64,000 bases of DNA, taken from assembly GCF_963678635.1 (NCBI RefSeq), contig NC_087067.1, positions 4,876,647 to 4,940,646 of the forward strand, read 5' to 3'. A program made the translations under genes and the position numbers. Position 1 is the first letter of the stretch; every line of letters starts with the position of its first letter. Below are positions 33,546 to 46,000 of the stretch, piece after piece. The DNA comes from Symsagittifera roscoffensis (lineage: Eukaryota > Xenacoelomorpha > Acoela > Convolutidae). A model generated the notes under the pieces. That model saw only the letters and a list, made by a program, of their open reading frames with translations, was not told where the DNA came from and did no database searches.

Positions 33546-35620
33546 CTCAAGTATGGGTGCCTGCTGATTTAAATAACACTTAATTTGTTTTCAGGTCTGG
33601 TTTGATAGATTGAACTGCTATATTCAAGCTGTTCCCAACAACTCTCGCCTATCCAATTCATTTCTTTATTTCAATTCATAATTACACGGCACTTCTTTTT
33701 CAACCAAATTATAGCCTTGATCGATGTCTCAAATAAATGAGTCTAAAAATATGTTAAAGTTTTTGCCCCCAAAGTTTCCAAATTGCATTCTGACTCCATT
33801 ACTATTATTGAGCCCGTAGTCAATTTTCAAATACCTAAAAAGTCTGATAATCAACTACCAACAGGAAAGCAACCTTCAAGGGTGAGTTTTGCGGAGTAAT
33901 TTGCTCCGATGATGCCTTTTATAGATAATAATATCCCACCCTGTGATTGCTTCTGAGTCATAGTTCAGAGGGCCACGACCTGTGGGTTGACCTTTCCCTG
34001 CAGGTTGACTACTTCCTAGATTTTCTCAGAATCAATCGCGCCGCTAAGGTTTTCTTACATTGCTTTAATATGATACTTCATTGTTTCTTTAATATCTTTT
34101 ATTTTTTTTTCATTTCTAGTATCTTTTTTTGCCAGTTAGAAATATTGTATTACCAGACCAATCGAAAAATGCCGATAAACGGGAGACAGAAGAGCTACCG
34201 TACCTTTGAGACACTACCGTACAGGACAGCTACCGTACCTTTGAGAAATAGGTACACTTTGATTTGACAATAGGTACAATATCTCAAAACGCTTCTGCAA
34301 GATCGCCCACTTGCAGATCGAAAGTTAGAAATTATAGGCGAGAAACGACCGTGTAACCCTATGCATGTATGTCAGTTAGTTATACTAGTACTTATGTAAT
34401 AGTAAGCTGACTTAGAGGGGATATTGTTAGCATTAAGTTAAAAATTGACCGCAAGGGTAAGCTTACCACCAATAATGATACAAAGTGTGGGTCGAGATCG
34501 CACCTTAGAAACTAGCAGACCGCTCAATTTCACTCATTTACCAATGGTTAAATAACCTACGACCGTACCAATTATTGAAGTCATAGGAAAAATGAATTAG
34601 ACTGGTACCTAATTGGACCTTGCTCCCAGTTTTTTCCGGCTGTTGGTTCTTGAAGTGACATTCAATTTGCGGTTTTTTTTCAGAAGTTGAACAACTCTCA
34701 ATACCAATCAATGAGTCGGGATTCAAGTCGGTAATAGAAGCGCAGATGGCTTGTACTTAAGGAGCGAAATCTATCCTTTTGTACTTAATATGGCGTGTGG
34801 GGGGTTGATTTTCATTAAAAAATTCAAACTTTAGAAAAATAAATTTTCATTTTGTTTTATTTCGCGCTATTAACGCGTAAACGAGATTTAATCAGTCTTA
34901 GAAATCGTTCCAAATTGGTTTAACGAAGCTTATTTGCCATAAATGTTTTGTTAAAAGTAGCAAAATCTATCCTTTTGTACTTTATATGGCGTGTGGGGGA
35001 TGATTTTCATAAAAAATTTCAAATTTTAGAAAAAAAAAATTCGTTTTGTTTTAATTCATTTAACTTAATTTATTACCTCATAAGACATTAAAGCAAGTAT
35101 GATATTTCATGGAAGTATTGAATTATCGCTCCCAATTTTTTTTTCAAAATTTACAAACGGCTACTGAATCATTCAGACCATCTAAGAAACTGAACATCAA
35201 ACTGAAATTCGCGAGGGGGAAACCTAGGAAGTATTACTGTTATTACTGCTCCATAAAACCTTAAAAGGCAGTCGGAACATTTAGGGCTTCGCCCTGATAC
35301 GAGCAGTCTTGTTCTGGTCAGTCCACTCTGTTTTCCAATCAAAATTGTCCATTTTAGTGCAATGCAATTAAAATGCGTTAAACACACTGCACTTTATCCA
35401 GCTACAGTTCTGAATTACAAAATTAGAAAATTTCAACCAGTTTTTCTCAAAGTTGTTTTTTAATTAGACAAGAAGGGATGAGAACAAAAGTTGCTCGCAA
35501 TTTTATTTGAATCCATCCCTGAATATTTGCGCGAAATTAGTTTTCAAAAAAACTTGGAAATTTATATACTAAATGACACTTTTGGCGATTAACAAATCTA
35601 TTATATATTTGAATGCTGGC
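33546..35620. repeat. Repeat copies, no gene
   Basis: Holds the second copy of the 32060-32250 repeat (33885-34075). AGCTACCGTACCTTTGAGA words occur at about 34190-34245. A segment of about 190 bp (around TCTATCCTTTTGTACTT...ATGGCGTGTGGGG) is present twice, at about 34760 and 34965, with a third relative at 32330. A stretch at 35258 resembles 32430. Probably several overlapping dead elements. Confidence 0.55.
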
Positions 35621-38619
35621 TTGACTATCTCGCCAGGTTTAAGCTTTTTCAACGTATTATTTTTGCACATTTAAGTTATATCGTATATTGCAATGGTTAA
35701 GATTTTGTTCTTCGGTTTTCCAGTTTTAATTTAGTCGGTATTTCACCAAGTTTAAAATAAGCAGCCTAATATTGGGATGCTGTCCGGAATCACTTTGCTT
35801 TTTAGTTAGTGTTTGATTTTAGTTTCCGAAATGTGACGTTTTTTTGATTTTTTTTTTCAAAATTTCTCCAAGAAATTATCTACAAAGAAATTCGCAAAAT
35901 TTGAAACTACCAACTTGGTGAAGACACAACCTTATTGTCAGCGTATACCCAGGCTTCTCAAATTGTGCCTCCAATACGAATGCTCAAATCCTTTTAGTTT
36001 CCGAGATAAGACGTTTTCTTATGATTTATTCAATTTTTGTCGGGAATCTTAAGTTTAAAAAAATTCACGAAATTTGAAATTCCCAATCGTATAGTAGGGT
36101 GCTATCAGAGGCTTTCAGTGATTGCAAATCTGGGCTCCAAATATCTCCAGAGGCACATTAAGTTTTCAAGATGGCGCTTTTATGGTTTTTCAAAATGGGA
36201 ATTAAAAAAATTAAAAAGTTTGAAATTACCAACCCTGTAATTGGGTGCAGTCAGAGTACTCTAAAAACTTGCAGATTTTGTTTCCAATATATGCAGTTTT
36301 TCATGAGCTGTCTAAAGAGTTCGAAGCACCGGAGGTGCGTTAAGCGCTAGTAATATTTGAAAAACTTTTCAACATTCATAAATGTATATCTAACTGGACA
36401 CTCCGAGAGCAAAAAACTGTTCTCGAAGTTATTGTTGAATTATTTCAAATTAATTTCTTATTTCATAACCAATTCAATATTTTTTCTTAAAAGAGAACTT
36501 TTCCCAGAATCTTCCAAGAAGTTAGGTATTGTCAGAGTTTCAAATACTTGATAGTCTCAAGAAACTGAAAAATCTGCTCAATAATTGGTAATTTTGTTTT
36601 TTTTCGAATTGACTCGTACTGCTTATGTGTCGTAATTGGCCTGCGTCTTTTAGTAATTATAGAGACTCATTATCTTAATGGCATGCGTCACATAAGAAAC
36701 TTTGCAGACTCAAAGTTTTACTCATTCATTTTTCCCAGGAAAAAATTTGTTTTATTAGGGTCAAGTGTGATATCATATCAAAGCTCTAGTAATTGAACTC
36801 AATTGGAATTCAAAAAAATTGGAAGAACGTCTCAGTAATGGTAAAAACGGGTCCTAATTTTTCTTTTTTTTTGGCCAAATTGACACGCGACTATTGTAAT
36901 TGAGGCGAAGGGAGACTGAACTCTCAGCTTAATTCTACTACAATTTAGAATAATTTTAGCTTTTACACTGTTTGTTTTTGCTGTAACTTTCCAAATGTCA
37001 TAATTCCTAAATGTTAAAAAAAAACAAGACTATTATATATTTAAATGCGGGCTTCACTATCTCGCCATGTTTAAGCTTTTTCAACGAATTATTTTTGCAT
37101 GTTTAACTGAAGAATTTTTTCACGTTCAAGCTATATCGTATATTGCAATGGTTACGTTTTTTTTTAGATTTTCCGGTTTAAATTCAGTGTTTATTTCATC
37201 AAGTTTGTAATTAGCCACCCAATAGTAGGATATTGTCAGAGTTTTCCCAGGTTTTGCGATTCTTGATTCCATATATGAATAACCAAATCCTTTTACTTTA
37301 CGAGATAGGGAATTTTCGAGATTTTTCAAAAATTTCAAGAAAATTTATTTTAGAGTAATTTCTTCTTTTTTTGAAATTCTCACCCTGTAGTTGGGAGCTG
37401 TCAGGGTACTCTCAGGGGCTGCAAATCTTGCCTCCAATTCTCATTTCTCAAATCCTTGCAGTTTTTGAGAAATGACGTTTTTTATGACTTTTTCTAAAAT
37501 TTTTCAGAGAGCTCAAATTACAAAATAATTCGTTTAAGTGAAATTCTCAACCCTGTAGTTGTGTACTTTCAAAGATTGCCAATTTTACCATCAAAAAAGA
37601 CTGCTCAATTTTTGGGTAGTTATCGAGATGTGATACTTTTTTTTGAAAAAAACTTAAGGTGAAGTTTCTCAAAATTTGAATTTCCCAACTTGTAAAGATT
37701 TTCCAGCGGAAAAAAAACTTTACCAATTGATCCAGCTTAGTTGGCCTTCTAGTTTTTTTTCGTCTTGACTTAAGTAAAGTTTGATCTTTTATATTTGTTT
37801 TATTGGTAGTGGCGCGATGCTCCGCTTTGCCTCTGCGTTTTTTATTGAATTCAGTTTCTATGCGCTTTTGTTCCAGAGGTAACAACTGGGCGTGGGGGGG
37901 TCTTAGGTTTGAATCTGGTTACGACCTGTTTTTTGTTTGTCTGTTAATGTTTGGTCGGTTTAGTTGCCATACCGTGGATGTTTCTTGTGCTGTAAGTGAA
38001 TTAGAGTAATGAACATAATGGTCATGCTGATTTTTTTTTGTTTTTTTTTTTTACGAAAGTCTCTAATAACTGCAGATTTGCATTCATACATGTTGCTGAA
38101 TTTATGAATGCACATAGGTATATATGCACTTTTTGAGTTCAACTGAAATTCATATGCTAAAAGTGACGTAAATAGCATTCTCCAAATACGAAGGTGGAAT
38201 TGGAGCAAAAAACTGTGAACGATTTCTAGTTTCGGAAATGGAATTTAAGTTTTAGATTTACACCGGAATAAAAACTTTCTGTTCGTCCAGTTTTCTCAAG
38301 TTGGGTTCATGTTATCACACACGCGCCAATCATAAATGTTAGAGAAATTGAAAGAGAATCAAGGGCATCTATTTTTTTTGAAAATCGTAAGTTAAAATTT
38401 TTCACGAAAGTCAGTGTTTTTTATGTTTACTTGCGCTATTACTCTTTTCCAATCGTCGATTGGCAATATGATTCAGTTTATACTGTTTTGTCATTTTTGT
38501 AGGAGAAAAAAGGATGAAGTAACAAACGGCCAGCTTAAAGTATAAATACGACTGTTCAAATCCTTGTAGTTTTCGAGATATGACGTTTTTTGTGATTTTT
38601 GTTCAAAGTCGAAGTTAAC
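35621..38619. repeat. Degenerate array of about 150-180 bp units
   Basis: Phrases of the kind CTCAAATCCTTGTAGTTTTCGAGATATGACGTTTT recur at about 35815, 35990, 37270, 37445, 37600 and 38550, each followed by AAATTTGAAATTCCCAA-like words. A longer segment (35600-35800) is repeated at 37025-37260. No convincing gene. Confidence 0.6.
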
Positions 38620-38697
38620 CTCGAGCACGGTCGAAGTATACCACGAGCACGGTCGAAATATACCTCGAGCACGGTCAAAACGTACCGTGAGCACGGC
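38620..38697. repeat. Tandem 22-bp repeat, about 3.5 copies
   Basis: Unit close to CTCGAGCACGGTCGAAATATAC, starting at 38620, 38642, 38664 and 38686. GC-rich island in AT-rich surroundings. Confidence 0.85.
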
Positions 38698-39039
38698 AAA
38701 AAAAATTAATCTCGATATTTCAGAGTGATAAAAATAAGTATCAACATATTTGTTCAGCGTTTTCGACTCAAATTGCAAAGCAGTATTCCAAGAAAAAGCA
38801 AACCAAGCTTTCTGTTCGCAAAACACTCATGATCAAAAACAAATTGATTTCGCACATGTTATAAATTTTTACGAAGTTAAGCAGTGAGTGAGCCAGCCTC
38901 CCCTATCAAAGTTTACTGGATATTGATTGACTAAATGTTTTTTTTTTCGTTTTCTATCTAAAACTCCTTTTTAAAAAATTAAGGTCAACCAATTTTTTTC
39001 CATATTATTAAAATATTGCTCTAATTCCATGTTCTCCAT
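38698..39039. other. No gene seen
   Basis: AT-rich DNA without recognisable features. Confidence 0.5.
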
Positions 39040-39605
39040 GAAATTTTCTCAAGTATTGCCTCAGCTTGTTGTGGGTAGTGGAAAACAAATGGAGTTGTTG
39101 GTTTGCAATAGTTTAAAGAATTCAATCATTTTTAGAATGTTTTATTACATTGACTTTTTCCTAAATTTTTGGGTTTTTACTTAGAGTTATTTGAAATCGG
39201 AGAACAATTCATCTCATTTCGTTCAATATTTATCCCCAAATCCTATCAGAAAAGTAAGTATAAATTGCATCTACGGAGTTGTTCGTTTCCAATAGTTTGA
39301 AAAAGTAATGAACTTTATTAGTTTTTTCCATTGATTTTTTTCCTAATTTCTTGTTGGTTTTACTTAGAATAATGTGAAATCGGAGAACAATCTACCCCTC
39401 TTCGCTCGAAGTGCATCTCAAAATCCTATCGGAAAAGTAGGTATAAATTACATCTATGGAGTTGTTCGTTTCCAAAAGTTTAAAAAGTAATGAGCTTTAT
39501 TAGTTTTTTCCATTGATTTTTTTCCTAATTTCTTGTTGGTTTTACTTAGAATAATGTGAAATCGGAGAACAATCTACCCCTCTTCGCTCGAAGTGCATCT
39601 CGAAA
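39040..39605. repeat. Tandem repeat of about 184 bp, three copies
   Basis: The landmark GGAGTTGTT(C/G)GTTT occurs at about 39091, 39276 and 39459, spacing 185 and 183. The last two copies are nearly identical, the first more diverged. Confidence 0.8.
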
Positions 39606-40509
39606 AATTCGCTTTGCATTGGTCAAAAGTAGTTTTGAAGGTCATCAGAGGATTCGTATCTGAGAAGACCTAGTCGAAAGTCAGCCAATCGATGGCACCT
39701 AGAAACACGTTTTTGCACAGTTTTTACCTTGTAAATCGGTACAATTTGGTGTTTCTGTCTGCCATAGCTTGGTCGACTTCTGACTGCATCTTTTCATACA
39801 TGATTTCAAAAGTGATCTCAAAAGTTGAAATTTCTCACGTGGGAAAAATTTAGGATTTTTATGATGTTTGAATGTTTGTTGATGTTTAAATGTTTGTTTC
39901 AATTTTTCAATCTGAGTGTCAATTAAATGTGTGTTTTATAGGGAACTGTTTTAGATGTTGATGTCAGGTGTGATTGGAAGAGAAGAAGTCCAGAATATTG
40001 ATGCTTCTGGTGGACTGTTTCCTGTTTTGGATTACTTTTGGTTTTTTGTCTGAAAAACTGGTCGTAAATTTCTGGACATAAAACCAGCCGACCTCTACCC
40101 GGACCACCCGACCTCTATCCGGACCACCCGACCTGTATCCGGACCAACCGACCTCTATGACTCACAGGTAGCCTGCATGCCCTTAGCAATGCACTTTCTC
40201 ATCCTGCAAGAGGGACAGTTCCTTCTGGACTCTTTGGTGACGTCACAGCTTCTGGTGGACTGTTTCCTGTTTTGGATTACTCAGCTAGCTAAAAGGTTTT
40301 TTTTCTTAATTTTTCTGAGGCAGTCCCTCCTGGTTTGGAGTCCCCCTAAGATACGATTAAGAAATGCTCTGCTTTCTCAGTGTGTGAGGAGAATTGACTA
40401 TGAGAAATCAATTTTCTCTGGTTTTTTCTTCTCTGTTCAGAGACTGCTCGTCGTATGGGATGGGAATTAAAGTAGTTTTTTTCGCTCATTTTGCTGGATT
40501 TCTAATTGT
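39606..40509. other. Mostly unique sequence with short repeats
   Basis: GGTGGACTGTTTCCTGTTTTGGATTACT occurs twice (about 40010 and 40254). Several short frames have no domain character. Confidence 0.5.
40088..40163. repeat. Tandem 20-bp repeat, nearly four copies
   Basis: Unit CCGACCTCTATCCGGACCAC starting at 40088, 40108, 40128 and 40148 with few changes. Confidence 0.9.
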
Positions 40510-40764
40510 TAAAAAATGCTTGTCATAAAATTTTCCTTTATGAAAAGTTTCTAAATTTTCAATTTCCATATATGAAAAAATGCTAGTCATACACTTTCCA
40601 TATATGAAAAAATGCTAGTCATACAATTTCCATATATGAAAAAAATACTAATCATAGACCTTTCATGCAATTTTCTGTACGTATGGAATTGCATGGAAAG
40701 TGTATGACTAGCATTTTTCCATATATGGAAATTGTATGATTAGTATTTTTGGTCATCCCGGGAT

Positions 40765-42090
40765 GTTAAAGCCCAATCAGTCACAATTCCGAAGAGTTTC
40801 GAGAAAAACCGGTTTGAATTTTTTCTGTCTACATTTTTTTTCGAGGCAGAAATAGGACGGTAATTATTTTATAATAGGATTGTCGCCTAATATTATTCAT
40901 TGAAACATATATTTTTTATTCAAGCTCTAAAAAATCTATTTAACTAAGTTTTTTAAAGTTTTAAGTGCCATATTAGCCTAAAATTATCAAAGTTTTAAAG
41001 TAATTATCTGAATATATGAAATAACAATGTTTTTGTAGTTTTTAAGCAACTTGCACAGCAACAGGCTATTCTTGTTTGAATTTTGCAAATACCTATCTGT
41101 TCATAAAAAAGAGCAAGCCTTGTGTCAAACACTATTGCCAAACCATTGTTTTACTAAGACATAATGTCTTCTTTTGGTTTGCTTTTTGATAACATAGAAT
41201 CAACAAAAATTACAGTTTTTTTTAAATTTAGTTTTTAGTTTTTGGTGATCTTTCTTCATTTTTCCCTTTAAATTTAGTCCTAAGTTTTAAAAAATTATTC
41301 AGTTTTTTTTTTATTATAATAGAGACTCAACAGAAAACAGAATAAGTTTTTCAAAAACTAGTCTTGCATTTTGCTGAAATTGACATTTCTTTCTTGGTAA
41401 AAACCATTCACATTATCTTCACAACGAAAGTGTAGCCGCTTGATTTTTACCTTGACTATAAAAAAAAACAATTACTTCTGTGTCGCGGGCTATCTTTCCT
41501 AAAAAAATACTTGTCAAAACTCTCTACATCAGGGTAAGGCAACAATTTAAGTCAGGTAGAATTTGATCGATGAAATAAAATATATCAGACTTTACCGATC
41601 ATACACAGCGAGTAACAAGAACTGAAAGAGCTCTCAAGAACTCTATGTGTTGCAAATGGAGTACCTCAGGGCAGTGTTCTTGTACTCTATTATTACCGCT
41701 AACTCTCGATTTTGTATAGCTTTTGCAAGCCCGGGTTGACGTCCATAGAAGAAAACTGCTTGTCATGCAGTTTCATATATTAAGTCGATGGAAAAAATGC
41801 TTATCATTCAAAACTGATACAAAATTTGAAAAGTGTTTTAGAATTTTTTAATGAAAATTTTTGGTCTATTTGCCTCTTTTGAAGCTTTCTGGTCATTAAA
41901 AAAAGATTAAAATTTTTGATGAAAAAGGCTTGTCATATAATTTTTATGTATTAAAATTCTAAGATAATCATTTTGTCATACAAAAAAAAATCAAAACTCA
42001 CCAAAAAAACGTGTCTGGGTTACTTTAAATAGATTTGAATAAAAGTAGTATAGATATACGACACTGGGAACGGTGGGGTGGGGTGGGGTG
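40765..42090. repeat. Duplicated block X, first copy
   Basis: Runs parallel to 46901-48280, from the CCCAATCAGTC word to the GGTGGGGTGATCCCTGC hairpin before the minisatellite. It includes the LINE scrap and a MITE-like fold-back stretch (CCCGGGTTGACGTCCATAG at about 41730) related to the ends of the 12.4-kb insert. No intact gene. Confidence 0.85.
41570..41700 (+). pseudogene. LINE reverse transcriptase fragment, copy 1
   Basis: The plus strand at 41648-41683 encodes VANGVPQGSVL, the GVPQGS motif of non-LTR reverse transcriptases. A frame-shifted TQRVTRT-like piece just upstream fits the segment that normally precedes it. Only a few dozen codons remain. Confidence 0.65.
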
Positions 42091-42668
42091 ATCCCTGCGG
42101 GGATCATTGTGTATAGATTATACCTAATGATCCCTATGTAATTACTTATTTCTAATGATCCCTATATAAAACATTTATACCTAATGATCCCTATGTATAA
42201 TTTAAATAGAAATTGATCCCTATGTAAAAGTTTTTCCAAAAAATTTTTCACACAAATTTTTTTTCGAATTTTTTTTTCAATTTTCCTTTCAATCTATGAA
42301 TAAGTAATGATCCCTATGTATAACCAACGATCCCTATGTATAACCAATGATCCCTATGTGTAACCAATGATCCCTATGCGAAATTATTGGTCACTATGAA
42401 TAACCAATGATCTCTATGTATAACTAATGGTCCCTATATATAACTATGGATACCTATGTATAACAAATGATCCCTGAGTAAAACTTATGACCACAGTGTA
42501 AAAGTACAAATCCTATGTATAACTAATGATATCACGTATAACCAATGATCTCTTTGTTTAACCAATGATCCTTCTTAACCAATGTACATCTAAAGTTCCC
42601 TAGTTGAAGTTAATGATCTATTGGTGTTACCTAACGGTCCCTATGCGTAACCAATCACCCATTTATTT
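42091..42668. repeat. Minisatellite (about 18-20 bp), copy 1, ends at gap
   Basis: Irregular tandem copies of TAACCAATGATCCCTATGTA, interrupted by an AT-rich insert at about 42230-42300. It stops at the N run, so true length is unknown. Confidence 0.9.
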
Positions 42669-42868
42669 NNNNNNNNNNNNNNNNNNNNNNNNNNNNNNNN
42701 NNNNNNNNNNNNNNNNNNNNNNNNNNNNNNNNNNNNNNNNNNNNNNNNNNNNNNNNNNNNNNNNNNNNNNNNNNNNNNNNNNNNNNNNNNNNNNNNNNNN
42801 NNNNNNNNNNNNNNNNNNNNNNNNNNNNNNNNNNNNNNNNNNNNNNNNNNNNNNNNNNNNNNNNNNNN
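42669..42868. other. Assembly gap (200 N)
   Basis: Exactly 200 N, a placeholder size. In the paralogous block the same position continues into more minisatellite and GA/GATA repeats, so the gap probably hides similar sequence. Confidence 0.95.
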
Positions 42869-43929
42869 ACTTTTTTTGCAACGGAAAGAACTCTTTCTCA
42901 AATAGGATGAGTAAAACAAACTTATCTATGCGACGTGAAACAATCTCAGCGAGAACATTGAATAATTCAGGCTGAACATTTTTCTAATTTTGGCTGTTTC
43001 TTGTTATTGCAGAAAAGTTGGGCATTTTTGGACCCGAGTTAAATTATTAAGTTTTCGATAAAAAATATTTCAAGAGGGTAGCTCTGATCATAGATGGTAT
43101 TGCTCTACAGTAAAAACCTGAATTTGCACTTACTTTTATCCACTAGTTTTACTGATATCTACCATGAAGACACCAATAGCTTGTAGCAGCAAGTGTTCAA
43201 GCGATCAGGTCTTCTCGACCTCAGAAAAAAGTTCAAAGCTAGTTATCTACTACCCTTCATATTCATTTTTTCAAATCCTGTTTTTTAATTTTATTGTGTT
43301 TATTTTGATTTTATTGTATTTATTGTAAAACGACATTTCCTGAATTATTGGAGCAAGTTTCGAATTTTCTTTACTGATGTGAGGTTCGGATGAATGTTTT
43401 CCAGAATCATACTAGATATAAGGTTTAATAGGAATCAATAGTTTAATAAAACCCTCTGCTTTGACTGTGAAACTATTCAAATGAAAGCAGAAAGCTGCGT
43501 TAAATTGTTCGCACTTGCTTAGCTTAAAAAGCGTGTTGATTCGATTAACCCCACTGCGGGGTTCACTCTCTAAATACCAACGTTCATCAATCATTCTGGA
43601 CAACAATAATTAGGAGTATCGAGAAAATTTTTTCATCGGCTGTGAGCAAATGATCTTTACTAATCTGCATAGAAAAATCAATACATAACTTCATGAACTT
43701 ACAAGTTTGGCCGAAACTTTTTAAAAGTCAGTTTACACTGTAAAATTCTGAATACGCATTTAATTTTGTCCTCTAGTGTAAAATGGGTCCGGTTTTCTTA
43801 TATGCTATTTGTTGCGTGGGCTACAATCCAGTGAAAGGCAACAGCACTGGTTATCAAACACTTATACCAGCTGAAAAGGCCGGTTTTGAGAAGAGTGTGG
43901 GATGATGAGAGTGTATGATACTTGAATAG
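42869..43929. other. Sequence between gap and second repeat block
   Basis: About 1.06 kb, AT-rich. A possible acceptor (TTGTTATTGCAG at about 43013) is followed by short open stretches without a recognisable domain. No gene claimed. Confidence 0.4.
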
Positions 43930-46000
43930 TATTTGAATGTATGAAAAAGACTGTTCGTATCATGGTAAAGGTCAGTGATTTGAGTGGATTATTAGATTCG
44001 CCTTGGTCTTGCCTTTTTTCCTTGATAATTGCCTAGTTTTGTCCTCCTTCACAATAACTGATTCACTCCATCAATTTTTTGCATAAGGCAGATAAAAAAA
44101 TATGCAATCTAATGAGACCACAATGAAGGATAATTTAACAACACAAACCTAATTTCTGTGAAAACATTTGATCACATCAAAATTAGTTTTTATATCAATT
44201 TAACAAGCGTTTATTAAGTTTTATTCTGAAGAGTTACGGAAGTTTCAATTTTAACATCATCATTTTTCTCTCGAATTTTCATCTATAATACTACATTGGT
44301 TGAAGAATTTAGAAACAGCGTGGTTTCACAGAAAATTTTATTAGCAATTAGATAAATTCAAATCCATTGTGAAACTATAATTGATCAAACTTATAAATTT
44401 CTTCTTAAGAAAACGGTTTTTTTTTTCAACCAATTAAGCTTTTCGATGAACAAAAGCTTTGAACAGTACAAAGATAGTCTGTTTGTATTCTAGTGAAAAA
44501 AATGCCAGTAGTAACTTAGCAGAGTTCATCTTTGATGACAGTTTTTGGTTCTGTTTTTATGGATTTTGACAGGTCTTGTTTAAAATTTCAGTCCACTGAC
44601 TCACCTACTTTTTTTCTCGAATCTTTTACTTCCAATGTCATACTTTTCTGTCATAGCATCAAATAACAAATTTCTTTGTGTGTAATGAATTTCAGCTGTG
44701 TTTTCAGCCGCGACCCAACTCACATTGCCCCAATTTTTATCATTTAATCAGAAGTTTTCTTGAGTATTGATTTTGACCCAGTTTTTTCGACCATTGAAAC
44801 GTATTCAGTGGTTTAATTTTTTTCTTTTCGATTTTCCAGGCAAAATCAAATACCGCGAAAAAACATCCGAGAAGAGATTAATCAAAATACAGCCTTTTCA
44901 GTCGTGATTCCAAAAACTTTTCCAAAAAACATCTCGGATGAATGTATGAAAATTGAATTTATGAAAAAGACTGTTCGTATCAAGGTATAGGTCAGGAAAT
45001 ATTTGAATTTATGAAAAAGATTGTTCGTATCAAGGTAAAGGTCAGTGATTTGAGTGGATTATTGGATTCGCCTTGGTCTTGCCTTTTTTCCTTGATAATT
45101 ACCTAGTTTTGTCCTCCTTCACAATAACTGATTCACTCCATCATTTTTTTGCGTAAGGCAGATAAAAACTATGCAATGTAATGACACCACAATGAAGGAT
45201 AATTTAACAACACAAACCTAATTTCTGTGAAAACATTTGATCACATCAAAATTAGTTTTTATATCAATTTAACAAGCGTTTATTAAGTTTTATTCTGAAG
45301 AGTTACGGAAGTTTCAATTTTAACATCATCATTTTTCTCTCGAATTTTCATCTATAATACTACATTGGTTGAAGAATTTAGAAACAGCGTGGTTTCACAG
45401 AAAATTTTATTAGCAATTAGATAAATTCAAATCCATTGTGAAACTATAATTGATCAAACTTATAAATTTCTTCTTAAGAAAACGGTTTTTTTTTCAACCA
45501 ATTAAGCTTTTCGATGAACAAAAGCTTTGAACAGTACAAAGATAGTCTGTTTGTATTCTAGTGAAAAAAATGCCAGTAGTAACTTAGCAGAGTTCATCTT
45601 TGCTGACAGTTTTTGGTTCTGTTTTTATGGATTTCACAGGTCTTGTTTAAAATTTCAGTCCACTGACTCACCTACTTTTTTTCTCGAATCTTTTACTTCC
45701 AATGTCATACTTTTCTGTCATAGCATCAAATAACAAATTTCTTTGTGTGTGTTGAATTTCGGCTGTGTTTTCAGCCGCGACCCAACTCACATAGCCCCAA
45801 TTTTTATCATTTAATCAGAAGTTTTCTTGAGTTTGGTTTTTGACCCAGTTTTTTCGACCATTGAAACGTATGCAGTGGTTTATTTTTTTTTCTTTTTTCC
45901 AGGCAAAATCAAATACCGCGAAAAAACATCCGAGAAGAGATTAATCAAAATACAGCCTTTTCAGTCGTGATTCCAAAAAATTTTCCAAAAAACATCTCAG
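43930..46000. repeat. Two tandem 1.06-kb units (second copy of the repeat block)
   Basis: The unit begins near TGAAAAAGACTGTTCGTATCA and ends near AAAAACATCTCGG/AGTG. Copies cover about 43930-44985 and 44985-46000 and are nearly identical over long stretches (compare 44077-44560 with 45130-45620). Both resemble 26044-27540. The short frames in them are shared repeat sequence, not genes. Confidence 0.9.

Larger units (their letters stand above)
28334..40764. mobile_element. 12.4-kb insert with 14-bp perfect inverted ends
   Basis: ATCCCGGGATGACC at 28334-28347 is exactly inverted at 40751-40764. Next to each end lie several copies of AATGCTAATCATACAATTTCCATAT-like words in opposite orientations, so the ends form large fold-back arms (about 28334-28770 and 40510-40764). 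The paralogous block at 46890-46910 runs straight from TTATATC to TTGTTAAAACCC, i.e. through the same junction without these 12.4 kb. The outer GACTGATTGGG/CCCAATCAGTC inverted words remain in both. It is either an inserted fold-back element that later collected other repeats, or a long element whose interior was lost in the second copy. No transposase for it is recognised. Confidence 0.6.

Noticed and set aside
42604-42975. Open frames crossing 42669-42868
   Set aside because: They exist only because N bases are read as open codons.
45527-45733. Plus-strand 68-codon frame in the repeat block
   Set aside because: Part of the 1.06-kb unit; the corresponding frames in the other copies are interrupted.
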